Source of the DNA: an uncultured Actinomycetes bacterium
GTDB taxonomy: Bacteria > Actinomycetota > Actinomycetes > S36-B12
Direction: 5' to 3'
NCBI GenBank assembly: GCA_903918595.1
Contig: CAIXFB010000241.1
Span: forward strand, 1-22,743
Length of the DNA: 22,743 nucleotides
Below, in pieces: positions 14,849 to 22,584 of this stretch. Position 1 is the first letter of the stretch, and each line of letters begins with the position of its first letter. Both the position numbers and the translations under genes were made by a program. Under the pieces are notes generated by a model. The model did no database searches. It had not been told where the DNA came from and saw nothing but the letters and a program-made list of their open reading frames with translations.

Positions 14849-15402
14849 AGGTTCGCAGCTCACAGGTAAGCGTGCAGCACACGTTTTCTGAAGCGGGTGT
14901 CTCGGTTGATCCAGCGACCATCGTGGTGGTGGCCTCTGTTGTGGTCGCTAATCCTCTTACTGGTCCGGCTCGCGGAGATGATCTCTCCGAGTTGGAAATA
15001 CTCGGTGCTGAAGCTGCGGGCTTCCTCGTTGAGCGTGCGCTCGCTGCACTTCATGCCTTTGGGGTCAATCCCGATCAGGTGCGCGGGTACGGCAAGGGAG
15101 CAATCATCGGGATCAATGGTGACCGCGAGCATTCAGCGGCTATTTTGCATCCACGATTCGGGGCACCTGTGCGTGCAGCCATTGGTGGCGGTGTTGACAT
15201 CATCCCCGGCACAAAGAAAGTTGCTGGCCCGGGCGCTTCCATCACGATGCCTATCGGCAACAAGGATGATCGATGGGTCTTCGACGACATGGATGCTGTT
15301 GACCTGTGTGTTCCTGACGCGCCGCACCCTGATGAGATCGTTATTGGCTTAGCCCTGAGTGTTGGCGGGCGCCCCAACGCGCGAGTTCTTAAACCTTCGT
15401 AG
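14845..15402 (+). CDS. AA_synth (PF06684) family protein
   Basis: The 185 residues resemble the 'amino acid synthesis' family (Pfam AA_synth), whose biochemical role is poorly known despite the name. Recognisable family stretches are VANPLTGP near residue 35, GYGKGAIIGINGDREHSAAILHP around 81-103, FGAPVRAAIGGG at about 105-116, IIPGTKKVAGPGASI at about 119-133, and the ending VPDAPHPDEIVI plus GGRPNARV. No signal peptide or membrane segment is visible. The ATG overlaps the fbiC stop as ATGA. Members often lie near luciferase-like flavoenzymes or catabolic genes; that is recollection, not a search. Here it lies between fbiC and an EthD/P450 pair, suggesting a small-molecule pathway that needs F420 or a P450. 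Confidence 0.75.
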   Translation: MKVRSSQVSVQHTFSEAGVSVDPATIVVVASVVVANPLTGPARGDDLSELEILGAEAAGFLVERALAALHAFGVNPDQVRGYGKGAIIGINGDREHSAAILHPRFGAPVRAAIGGGVDIIPGTKKVAGPGASITMPIGNKDDRWVFDDMDAVDLCVPDAPHPDEIVIGLALSVGGRPNARVLKPS

Positions 15403-15424
15403 TTCGAAACGTCAGGAGTGTTCA

Positions 15425-15733
15425 ATGTTCAAATCGATGATTCTGCTCACACGTCGATCCGATATGACCCACCAGGAATTTTCCGAATGGTGGTTGGGGG
15501 AGCACGCCCCTTTGGCGCGGCAGTTGCCCGGAGTTCAGCGGATCACTTTCAACCTAGTCTCCGATGATCAAGATGTGGAGATTGACGGGATCACGGAACT
15601 CTGGTTCAACTCTCGAGAAGATTTCTTGGCCGCCTATGAGACAGAGATCGGCAAGGGAGTTGCCGCCGACTCGATAGCGCATGTGAGTGGTCGGGTTCGG
15701 ATCTTCGTTGAAGAGACACCTGTGCTGGGTTAA
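15425..15733 (+). CDS. EthD-domain protein
   Basis: This is a 102-residue dimeric alpha-beta-barrel type protein. The EthD signature is FSEWWLGEHAPLARQLPGV near residues 19-37, and the ending AHVSGRVRIFVEE is typical. EthD was found next to the P450 EthB in ether (ETBE) degradation, where it is required but has unclear function; relatives assist monooxygenases or decarboxylate small phenolics. ATG 15425 is chosen for the AGGAG six nt upstream; an earlier in-frame ATG (15359) lies inside the previous gene. The P450 gene starts two nt after its stop, which echoes the EthB-EthD pairing. Confidence 0.82.
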   Translation: MFKSMILLTRRSDMTHQEFSEWWLGEHAPLARQLPGVQRITFNLVSDDQDVEIDGITELWFNSREDFLAAYETEIGKGVAADSIAHVSGRVRIFVEETPVLG

Positions 15734-15735
15734 TA

Positions 15736-17112
15736 GTGGGCTCTCGCAAACGTCCCACCCACTTCCTTGGAACGCCGGCAACGGCACCTGGCCCGCTAGG
15801 TCCGCAGATGCTCACTGCAATGGGCGCAATTCGACGAGATCCCCTGCAGTATCTGAATTCGGTGTGGAGTGAATACGGCGACGTCGTGCAGTTTCCGATT
15901 CCACGACCCCCCAGTTACCTAGTGAACGAGCCGGGGGCAGTTCGTCGAGTGCTTGTGGGTAATTCGCGGAACTATGGCAAGTCAACGATCCAATACAAGG
16001 CGCTTTCACTTGTCACAGGAGAGGGTCTGCTCACAGCAGACACGGCCACCTGGCGTCGGCAACGGCCTCTGGTCCAACCGGCATTTCATCACGAGACTCT
16101 TGACGCAGTGGTGGGCCATGTGACTACGGCGACCCGGCGAGTGATCGCCGATTGGTCGGCTCTTCCCGATGGGTCCATCGTCGATGCTGATGAATACATG
16201 ATGCACGCAGCACTAGAGGTTGTGGGCCATGCACTTTTTGGGACGGATCTATCCACCGATGCTCGAACCCTGACGACTGCGACCCTTGATGCACTCGACG
16301 TGGTTATTGCTCGGGCGCGTGTTCCCCTGAGTCCACCCTCTTGGCTACCCACGCCGGGTAATCGCAAACTGTCCCGATCGGTGGCGAAGCTCGACGCTGC
16401 GGTGTCTCGCATGCTTATGCAGCGCGAAGGGCAAGCCAGGGGTGACTCCACTGGCGTAGACATGATCGACCTGCTGCGCAGTTCTCGCGATGAGAGTGGA
16501 GCCTCCCTCTCTGAGGAAGAGATCCGCAATGAGATCGTCACATTTATCGTGGCCGGTCACGAAACCGTGGCGAGTGCGCTTTCGTGGGCGTGGTCCTTGC
16601 TGGCGCGCAATCCGGAAATTCAGGAACGGGTCGCAGCTGAAGCGGATCGAGTGCTCGGATCACGGCCAGGCACCCTTGCAAACTATCGGGAACTCACGTT
16701 CACGAAAGCGGTTTTCGATGAGACCCTCAGGCTCTATCCACCCGCTTGGCTGATCACTCGTGCCTCTTTGGGTGAAGATGAACTCGCCGGGCACCACATC
16801 CCTGCCGGTGCGCTCATCATCATGAGTCCTTACCTCTTGCACCGTCACCCAGCGGTGTGGGCAGATGCGTCCAGGTTTGACCCGGATCGCTTTCTGCGCC
16901 CATTTGAAAGGGATGCATTTATTCCATTTGGGGCAGGGCTCAGGTTGTGCATTGGACGCGACTTCGCCAATGTTGAAGGCGTGCTGATGCTGGCCGAACT
17001 CGCCAGAGCATTTCGAGTTTCACCTCTTACACCTGAAATGCCCGAAGGGGCACCTCTGGTAACGATCAGGCCCCAGAACGGATCACCAGTTCGGATCAGC
17101 CGCCGCGGTTGA
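15736..17112 (+). CDS. Cytochrome P450 monooxygenase
   Basis: The 458-residue haem-thiolate protein has all P450 landmarks. The I-helix oxygen-activating motif is AGHET (273-277), the K-helix pair ETLR is at Glu329/Arg332, DPDRF occurs in the meander, and the haem loop is FGAGLRLCIGR with Cys405 as iron ligand. It is longer than typical soluble class I bacterial P450s (about 400) and resembles the BM3/CYP4-like lineage more than the CYP101-like one. No N-terminal membrane anchor is evident, and no fused reductase or adjacent ferredoxin exists, so redox partners must come from elsewhere. The start is GTG. It is last in the fbiC operon and overlaps the convergent CBS gene by 17 bp. The substrate is unknown. 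Confidence 0.93.
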   Translation: MGSRKRPTHFLGTPATAPGPLGPQMLTAMGAIRRDPLQYLNSVWSEYGDVVQFPIPRPPSYLVNEPGAVRRVLVGNSRNYGKSTIQYKALSLVTGEGLLTADTATWRRQRPLVQPAFHHETLDAVVGHVTTATRRVIADWSALPDGSIVDADEYMMHAALEVVGHALFGTDLSTDARTLTTATLDALDVVIARARVPLSPPSWLPTPGNRKLSRSVAKLDAAVSRMLMQREGQARGDSTGVDMIDLLRSSRDESGASLSEEEIRNEIVTFIVAGHETVASALSWAWSLLARNPEIQERVAAEADRVLGSRPGTLANYRELTFTKAVFDETLRLYPPAWLITRASLGEDELAGHHIPAGALIIMSPYLLHRHPAVWADASRFDPDRFLRPFERDAFIPFGAGLRLCIGRDFANVEGVLMLAELARAFRVSPLTPEMPEGAPLVTIRPQNGSPVRISRRG

Positions 17113-17530
17113 TGTAGTCGAGCAAGGCGGTTCTTTCGGTCTCCAACTCGCCAAGTCGGGTTTTGACAATGTCACCGATGCTGACAATGCCCAAGATGCG
17201 GCCGGACTCATCGGTGACGGGGACATGACGAATCCGCCGTTCAGTCATCATTTCGGTCAACTCGTCGATGTGGGCATCAGGTGGTGCAACGTGCACTGAA
17301 CTCGTCATGATTGCGCTGACTGGCTGCTGAAGAATGCTCGGGCCTGCAGAGAGAGCGCGCACAATGTCACGCTCAGAGACGATCCCAATGATGAATTCAC
17401 CATCGACGGACACGATCATTGCCCCGATGCGATGTTTCGCGAGTGCGCTGACGAGATCTGCCACGCTGGCATCGGGGGAGATGGTGGCAACGAAACTCCC
17501 CTTGCTCAACAGAATGGATGAAAGTTGCAT
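17096..17530 (-). CDS. Twin CBS-domain protein
   Basis: This 144-residue protein consists almost wholly of two CBS domains (about 8-64 and 72-130), forming one Bateman module that senses adenine nucleotides or similar ligands. Characteristic repeats are GAMIVSVDGEFIIGIVSERDIVR and HVPVTDESGRILGIVSIGDIV. A short helical tail follows. Stand-alone proteins of this type (e.g. mycobacterial Hrp1-like) are often stress-linked, but the partner here is unknown. GGAGG lies six nt before the ATG. It follows hisN on the same strand by 65 nt, so cotranscription is possible. The 3' end overlaps the P450 gene. Confidence 0.88.
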   Translation of the reverse strand: MQLSSILLSKGSFVATISPDASVADLVSALAKHRIGAMIVSVDGEFIIGIVSERDIVRALSAGPSILQQPVSAIMTSSVHVAPPDAHIDELTEMMTERRIRHVPVTDESGRILGIVSIGDIVKTRLGELETERTALLDYINRGG

Positions 17531-17595
17531 GAGGCACCTCCAGACGGGGCCTCCAGGGCGGAGGAGTCAATAGTCACCCCCGCACGGCCGTTTTG

Positions 17596-18396
17596 TCACC
17601 CCCTCAACACAAGTGCGACCTGATCGTGAAGAAGTGCGTTCGTGGTCAGCGCGGAACCGCCCCCCAAGGCAGACCCGCCGGCAAATGAGGTGATGCGCCC
17701 GCCGGCCTCTTGCACGATCGGGATCAGGGCCGCCATGTCGTATGTCTCAAGGACTGGCTCAGCGGCGATGTCAACCACGCCCTCAGCGACCATCATGTGC
17801 GACCAGAAATCTCCATACGCCCGTTGTCGCCATGTGGTGCGCAGAAGCTCGGCCAGTCCAGCTTCCGCGCCGCGGGTATCCCAGCCGACTGCATCGGAAT
17901 AGGTAAATGATGCGTCATTGATGCTGGTGACGAGGCTGCAGTTGATGCGTCGAGCAGCAGGAGCGCCAGGACTGGTCGTGAATGCACCGCCACCTGTCAT
18001 AGCCCACCATCTGCGCCCCAGAGCAGGCGCGGAGACGACCCCCACTGCAATGTCGTCGTCGACCTTCAATGCGATCAGGGTGGCCCAGACGGGTACCCCG
18101 CGAACGTAGTTCTTAGTGCCATCAATCGGATCGAGAATCCATTGACGGCGGCCTTCGGTGGAGCCAAATTCCTCGCCAAGAATTGCATCCTGTGGTCGGT
18201 CAACTGAGAGCAAGTTGCGAATCGTGCGCTCTACCGCTTGGTCAGCATCACTCACCGGCGTCAGATCTGGTTTTGTCTCAATGACTAAGTCACGAGCACC
18301 AAATCGATCCATGGAAATCTGATCCGCCGCATCAGCAAGGCTCAGCGCCAGGGCAAGGTCGTTCGAAAAGTCGGGGGCAGTGACGTCGGCTGGCAC
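17596..18396 (-). CDS. hisN: Histidinol-phosphatase, inositol-monophosphatase family
   Basis: The likely reaction is removal of phosphate from L-histidinol phosphate, the penultimate part of histidine synthesis, in the form used by actinobacteria. Mg-binding motifs of the IMPase fold are clear in the 266 residues: Glu75/Glu76 in LGEEFG, DPIDGTKNYVRGVPVWATL (Asp89, Asp92), and the C-terminal YDMAALIPIVQEAGG (Asp220). The KNYVRGVP wording favours HisN over generic inositol monophosphatase or CysQ. The GTG start is backed by a leaderless -10, TAGATT, six nt upstream. Proximity to rsgA and aroA is the usual actinobacterial neighbourhood. Confidence 0.87.
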   Translation of the reverse strand: MPADVTAPDFSNDLALALSLADAADQISMDRFGARDLVIETKPDLTPVSDADQAVERTIRNLLSVDRPQDAILGEEFGSTEGRRQWILDPIDGTKNYVRGVPVWATLIALKVDDDIAVGVVSAPALGRRWWAMTGGGAFTTSPGAPAARRINCSLVTSINDASFTYSDAVGWDTRGAEAGLAELLRTTWRQRAYGDFWSHMMVAEGVVDIAAEPVLETYDMAALIPIVQEAGGRITSFAGGSALGGGSALTTNALLHDQVALVLRG

Positions 18397-18408
18397 GTCG
18401 TTAATCTA
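18397..18408 (-). promoter_or_regulatory. Leaderless -10 element of hisN
   Basis: On the minus strand TAGATT (18408-18403) is followed by six nt and the GTG at 18396. No Shine-Dalgarno sequence is present. This supports both the promoter and the start codon choice. Confidence 0.5.
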
Positions 18409-18463
18409 ATGGACCCATTTTCAAGGGCAGACCCTGTGCAGCGATACGGCATTGCCACCCAAC

Positions 18464-18475
18464 TAATCTGTGCTC
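18464..18475 (+). promoter_or_regulatory. Leaderless -10 element of the DUF2231 gene
   Basis: TAATCT at 18464-18469 is followed by six nt and a GTG at 18476. The more upstream in-frame GTG (18470) would touch the -10 hexamer, so 18476 is the better start. It is divergent from the hisN promoter, about 55 bp away. Confidence 0.5.
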
Positions 18476-18934
18476 GTGCTTGGGCTGCCCCTCCACCCCC
18501 TCATCGTGCATCTGGCTGTGATCATGTTGCCCTTGTCGGCTCTCGGTGCCATAGCGATCGCTTCTCGTCCGGCATGGTCGAAGCGCTTCGGGGTGATTGT
18601 CGTTGCCGGAGCACTGGTGGGAGCGGTTGCAGCATTCATCTCCAAGTCCTCCGGTGAAAACTTAGCTCGACAGGTGGGAGCACCCGCAGAACACGTCAAC
18701 TACGGGAATCAGCTGCCGGTGATAGCACTGGTGTTTTTCCTGGTGGTCACGATCTTCTGGCTGCTTGACCGAGGGATTCCAGGGAACCGGCGCAGGCCGC
18801 CTAGTCTGATGATTCTTGCCGGAGTTGTGATACTCGTTGCGGTTGGGACGATTATCTGGACAGTGTTGACCGGCCATTCGGGAGCTGAAGCGGTGTGGGG
18901 ATCAGTCGGTGCTCTCGCTGCGACTTCGCAGTAA
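18476..18934 (+). CDS. DUF2231-family membrane protein
   Basis: A protein of about 152 residues with four predicted membrane helices: about 10-27, 37-56, 79-97 and 110-130. The N-terminal LGLPLHPLIVHLAVIMLPL is the family hallmark, with paired His residues in the first helix that could bind haem or metal. The function is not established. GTG 18476 is chosen over GTG 18470 because a TANNNT -10 stands six nt before it. The gene interrupts the hisN-rsgA neighbourhood on the opposite strand, and its last 33 bp overlap the 3' end of rsgA. Confidence 0.8.
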   Translation: MLGLPLHPLIVHLAVIMLPLSALGAIAIASRPAWSKRFGVIVVAGALVGAVAAFISKSSGENLARQVGAPAEHVNYGNQLPVIALVFFLVVTIFWLLDRGIPGNRRRPPSLMILAGVVILVAVGTIIWTVLTGHSGAEAVWGSVGALAATSQ

Positions 18935-19885
18935 TCTCCGCAGCCCAGCTACCCGACTCACGAGCACTGGATCGTCGAGATTGTTCAATGCGCACTCGGG
19001 CTCATCGTGTGAACAACTTCTCGGGCAATTCTCAGTGAGCGCATGCAGATCCTCGAAGGGTCTGATCAACGCCTCGACCGTGACATGAGCCAATCCGAAG
19101 GAACGAATACCCGGAGTGTCGATGATGGACCCGCCACTTGCCAGTGGGAAATCGATAGCGCTTGTTGACGTATGCCGACCTTTACCGGTGACGAGGTTGA
19201 CATGACCGATGCGTCGATCTGCGTCGGGCACCAACTCATTGACCATGGTGGATTTACCAACACCCGAGTGGCCAACTAACACCGTGTGGTGATCGGTGAG
19301 TGCGGACCTGAGCTCTTCGGTGACTTGCTTATTGCCGATGAGGTAGATCGGGACATCCAATGGTGCATACGTCGCGATGAGTTCATCGGGGCTCGCCACA
19401 TCAACTTTGGTGATAATCAAGATCGGTCTCAGTCCGGCATCGAGCGCCGCCACGAGAGCGCGGTCGATCAGGCCAGGACTGGGCGCTGGGTTTGCGGTCG
19501 CGGTGACTACAGCAAGTTGGTCGGCGTTTGCCACCAATATGCGTTCCACCGGATCCGAGTCGTCAGCAGTACGGCGTAGCACTGATGATCGCTCTTCGCG
19601 GCGAACGATCCGGGCGGGGGAGTCAAGGCCACCCGTGGGATCGCCCACGACATGCACTCGGTCACCGACGACGATGCCTTTGCGGCCAAGTTCGCGTGCC
19701 TTGACGGCGTAACCTTCGGCTCCGTTCGTGTACAAGATGGTGAATCGCCCGCGATCAACGGTGGTCACCTGCGCATCTGTGGCTTCGAGATGCTCGGGGC
19801 GATCTTTGGTGCGTGGCCGGGACTTGTGTCGGCCTGGTCGCACCCGAACGTCATCTTCATCGAGACGTTCATGCTGCCGGCTCAC
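18902..19885 (-). CDS. rsgA: Ribosome small-subunit biogenesis GTPase RsgA
   Basis: RsgA is a circularly permuted GTPase that acts late in 30S assembly and checks the decoding centre. The 327 residues show a basic actinobacterial N-terminal extension (1-35), an OB-fold domain (about 36-105), and permuted G motifs: TKVD (159-162, G4), P-loop GHSGVGKST (205-213, G1), GRHTST (237-242, G2), DTPG (256-259, G3). A zinc site follows, Cys287, Cys291, His293, Cys298. The start ATG overlaps the aroA stop by four nt, so the two are coupled. The C-terminus overlaps the convergent DUF2231 gene. Confidence 0.95.
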   Translation of the reverse strand: MSRQHERLDEDDVRVRPGRHKSRPRTKDRPEHLEATDAQVTTVDRGRFTILYTNGAEGYAVKARELGRKGIVVGDRVHVVGDPTGGLDSPARIVRREERSSVLRRTADDSDPVERILVANADQLAVVTATANPAPSPGLIDRALVAALDAGLRPILIITKVDVASPDELIATYAPLDVPIYLIGNKQVTEELRSALTDHHTVLVGHSGVGKSTMVNELVPDADRRIGHVNLVTGKGRHTSTSAIDFPLASGGSIIDTPGIRSFGLAHVTVEALIRPFEDLHALTENCPRSCSHDEPECALNNLDDPVLVSRVAGLRRLLRSRSESTD

Positions 19886-21219
19886 GGATGATCCGCCAGC
19901 AGTTCATTCCAACGCCGAGGGAAATCAGGGATCGTTTTGTTCGTGGTCTCAATGTTTTCAACGATGATGCCGGGGACGTGAAGACCGATCAGCGCACCTG
20001 CTGTTGCCATCCGGTGATCGGCGTATGTGTGAAAGCGCCCGCCGCGCAGTGCGGTTGGGTTGATCTGCAAACCATCTGGCAGCTCAACCACATCACCACC
20101 AAGTGCATTGAGCTCTCGAGTGAGGGCAGCAAGGCGATCGGTCTCGTGGCCGCGTAGGTGCGCAATGCCGGTCAACCTAGACGGCCCTGATGCGAGAGCT
20201 GCCAATGCCGCGATGGTGGGAGCAAGTTCACCTACTGCGGACAGGTCCGCATCAATTCCTCGAATGTCGCCGGTCCCCGAGACGGTCAGCCCAGAGTCAT
20301 CGAGAACGACTCTGGCTCCCATGCGCTCCAGCAGCTCCCGGATGGCAATTCCGGGCTGGGTGCTGGTGTTGGGCCACCGGGCCACCTTGACTGTGCCGTT
20401 CGTGATGAGAGCGGCAGCCATGAATGGTGCAGCGTTTGAACAATCTGGCTCGATGACGGTGTCTCGGCTGTGAATAGTGCCTGGGCGGACGGACCACCAG
20501 GTGGATCCATCGGTGTCAACCTCAACTCCGTGCTCACGCAGCATGGCGATCGTCATGTCGATGTGCGGAAGGCTCGGAACTGGTGGACCCACATGTGTAA
20601 TCGTGAGGCCATTCTCGAATCGCGCTGCGCTGAGCAGTAACCCGGAAATGAATTGGCTCGATGCCGATGCATCGATGGAGATTGTGCCGCCGCGAACATG
20701 GCCAACACTGGTGAGTGAAAATGGCAGGTGACCGTCAGCGGCCGAGACGCTCACGCCCACATGCCGCAGTGCGTCGATCATCGATTGCATGGGACGGACT
20801 CGGGCGTGCGGATCACCGTCAAAGGAGACTGGACCGGTGGCAAGTGCAGCCACGGGCGGTAAGAATCTCATCACCGTGCCGGCTAGTCCCACATAAATGT
20901 CTGCCGGGCCAGTCAAGGCTGCCGGGGTAACTCGTGCCGTGACATTTCCTGAACTATCCGGTGCGGAGGTATCAATTCCTGTGCCCAGTGCTCGGAGTCC
21001 GGCGATCATGAGCTGGGTATCGCGAGCATCCAGCAGTCCACTGATTGTGCTTGGACCGTGGGAAAGAGCACTCAGGACAAGTGCACGGTTACTTGCTGAT
21101 TTTGAACCAGGAACATCCACAGTGGAGTGAACAGGTTGGTTGCAGGTGGGTGCCGGCCACCATTGGGCCTCGCTGGCACTCTCCGACTGCTGCACGATGT
21201 TTAGGTTACTGGTCTGCAT
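19882..21219 (-). CDS. aroA: 3-phosphoshikimate 1-carboxyvinyltransferase (EPSP synthase)
   Basis: AroA transfers the enolpyruvyl group of PEP to shikimate 3-phosphate in the aromatic amino acid pathway. Diagnostic blocks are VPGSKSASNRALVLSAL (N-terminal Lys of the PEP/shikimate site), LAGTVMRFLPP, DGDPHARVRPM, PDCSNAAPFMAAAL, GHETDRLAAL and DHRMATAGALIGL. The usual E. coli NAGTAMRP appears as LAGTVMRF, as in other actinobacterial AroA proteins. An in-frame GTG at 21258 would give 13 more residues. ATG 21219 (445 aa) is preferred for the GAGG nine nt upstream and because it leaves 52 bp for the divergent promoters. It is coupled to rsgA downstream by a 4-bp overlap. Confidence 0.95.
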   Translation of the reverse strand: MQTSNLNIVQQSESASEAQWWPAPTCNQPVHSTVDVPGSKSASNRALVLSALSHGPSTISGLLDARDTQLMIAGLRALGTGIDTSAPDSSGNVTARVTPAALTGPADIYVGLAGTVMRFLPPVAALATGPVSFDGDPHARVRPMQSMIDALRHVGVSVSAADGHLPFSLTSVGHVRGGTISIDASASSQFISGLLLSAARFENGLTITHVGPPVPSLPHIDMTIAMLREHGVEVDTDGSTWWSVRPGTIHSRDTVIEPDCSNAAPFMAAALITNGTVKVARWPNTSTQPGIAIRELLERMGARVVLDDSGLTVSGTGDIRGIDADLSAVGELAPTIAALAALASGPSRLTGIAHLRGHETDRLAALTRELNALGGDVVELPDGLQINPTALRGGRFHTYADHRMATAGALIGLHVPGIIVENIETTNKTIPDFPRRWNELLADHP

Positions 21220-21259
21220 TGACCGGTGCCTCGGGCGACGCTGATGTGGGTATGCCACC

Positions 21260-21271
21260 TACTCTGAGGGT
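21260..21271 (+). promoter_or_regulatory. Leaderless -10 element of the SRAP-sigR-rsrA unit
   Basis: TACTCT at 21260-21265 fits TANNNT and is followed by six nt and the GTG at 21272. No Shine-Dalgarno sequence precedes the start. The 52-bp gap between the aroA start and this GTG must hold both divergent promoters. Confidence 0.5.
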
Positions 21272-21982
21272 GTGTGCGGAAGATACGCGTTGGCCCTTGA
21301 CGCTGCCCAATTGGTGCGCGAATTCGATGTGGATGTTTCACTCGTTGAGCAATGGTTGCCGAGCTACAACATCGCCCCATCAATGCTGGCATGCATAGTC
21401 CGCCAGGGCGAAGATGGTGCCCGGCTACTTGATCACGCGACCTGGGGTCTGATTCCGTCGTGGGCGAAGGACAGTTCGATCGCGACCAAGCTGACGAATG
21501 CTCGCTCCGAGACAGCCCACGCCAAGCCATCATTTCGGCGGGCCGTTGCTAGCCGACGCTGTCTGGTCCCTGCTGGTGGTTATTACGAGTGGTACCGACC
21601 GTCCAAGGTGCCGTTCTACATTCACGCGGCAGATGGCACAACTCTTGCCATGGCCGGCTTGTACGAATTATGGAGCGATCCGACAAATCCTGAAGCGCCG
21701 ATACGCCAGACTTTCACAATCATGACGCGCGAGCCACGAGCTGAGATTGCCAAGATCCACGATCGAATGCCGGTACTCATGCCGAAATCCGAGTGGACTC
21801 ACTGGTTGAGTCCGACGACTTCCTCCGGGCAGGTCTCAGATCTGTTGGACCCGCGTGGGGCTGCTCAGATGAGTGTTGGCCCACTCGATGCGTACCCGGT
21901 TTCAAGAATGGTCAATGCTGTCAGGAATAACGGGGCTGCATTACTTGAGCCGTTGCAGGAGGAATCGGTGGGCTTGTGGTGA
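21272..21982 (+). CDS. SOS response-associated peptidase (SRAP), YedK/HMCES family
   Basis: SRAP proteins form a thiazolidine crosslink through their N-terminal Cys to abasic sites in single-stranded DNA, shielding them from error-prone processing. Once the initiator Met is removed, Cys2 becomes the first residue (start GTG, then TGC). The active-site set matches YedK: Asn76 in LTNARSE, Glu106 in GYYEWY and His163 in KIHDRMPV. The length of 236 is normal. The leaderless GTG at 21272 is backed by a -10 at the correct distance and by the absolute need for Cys2. The sigR start overlaps its stop. The neighbourhood aroA/SRAP/sigR is shared with other actinobacteria, as I recall. Confidence 0.93.
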   Translation: MCGRYALALDAAQLVREFDVDVSLVEQWLPSYNIAPSMLACIVRQGEDGARLLDHATWGLIPSWAKDSSIATKLTNARSETAHAKPSFRRAVASRRCLVPAGGYYEWYRPSKVPFYIHAADGTTLAMAGLYELWSDPTNPEAPIRQTFTIMTREPRAEIAKIHDRMPVLMPKSEWTHWLSPTTSSGQVSDLLDPRGAAQMSVGPLDAYPVSRMVNAVRNNGAALLEPLQEESVGLW

Positions 21983-22584
21983 GCGCCGCGGAGGCCACCC
22001 GTTCCCGTTTCGAACAAGACGCACTGCCGTTCCTCGATCAGTTGTATTCCGCTGCATTGCGCATGACCAAGAGTCCGGCTGATGCTGAGGACCTTGTTCA
22101 AGAGACGTACCTCAAGGCGTATGCGGCATTTGATTCCTTCACTGAGGGAACCAACCTGCGCGCCTGGCTATTTCGAATTTTGACGAATACCTTCATCAAC
22201 AATTACCGGAAAGGGCAACGGCAACCGTTCTCTGAACCCGTGGATGACCTCACGGATGCGCAGATGCATGGGATAGATGCTCGGCTTCCGGGCGGGATGC
22301 GCTCGGCCGAGGTGGAAGCGCTGGAGCGGATCGGTGATGCCGAGGTGCTCGCCGCACTGGCTGATCTCCCTGATGACTTTCGGCTGGCGGTGTATTTGGC
22401 AGATGTGGAGGGATTTCCGTACAAGGAGATCGCCGAAATCATGGACACTCCGATAGGAACCGTGATGTCGAGGCTGCATCGGGGAAGGAAATTGCTCCGC
22501 GATGCGTTACAAGGTTATGCGAGGGAGCACGGACTAATTCCGTCAGATTCAGATGCTGGGAGTGAGGTGAGCGCAGATGAGTGA
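21976..22584 (+). CDS. sigR: ECF RNA polymerase sigma factor SigR/SigH type
   Basis: This group IV sigma factor directs the response to thiol-oxidising (disulfide) stress, including mycothiol and thioredoxin genes. In 202 residues, sigma region 2 spans about 13-80 (DAEDLVQETYLKAYAAF, then GTNLRAWLFRILTNTFINNYRK). Region 4 spans about 120-180 (LPDDFRLAVYLADVEGFPYKEIAEIM, then GTVMSRLHRGRKLL). GTG 21976 and GTG 21979 are adjacent. The latter gives the classic GTGA overlap with the SRAP stop; the former is nearer the AGGAGG at 21957-21962 (13 nt away). The anti-sigma gene follows with an 8-bp overlap. No SigR-type autoregulatory promoter (GGGAAT-N18-GTT) was found directly upstream. Confidence 0.93.
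   Translation: MVSAAEATRSRFEQDALPFLDQLYSAALRMTKSPADAEDLVQETYLKAYAAFDSFTEGTNLRAWLFRILTNTFINNYRKGQRQPFSEPVDDLTDAQMHGIDARLPGGMRSAEVEALERIGDAEVLAALADLPDDFRLAVYLADVEGFPYKEIAEIMDTPIGTVMSRLHRGRKLLRDALQGYAREHGLIPSDSDAGSEVSADE

Noticed and set aside
21920..21990. SigR-dependent autoregulatory promoter upstream of sigR
   Set aside because: GGAAT occurs at 21924, but the nearest GTT is 23 bp downstream rather than 18-19. The second GGAAT at 21961 has no GTT at the right distance.
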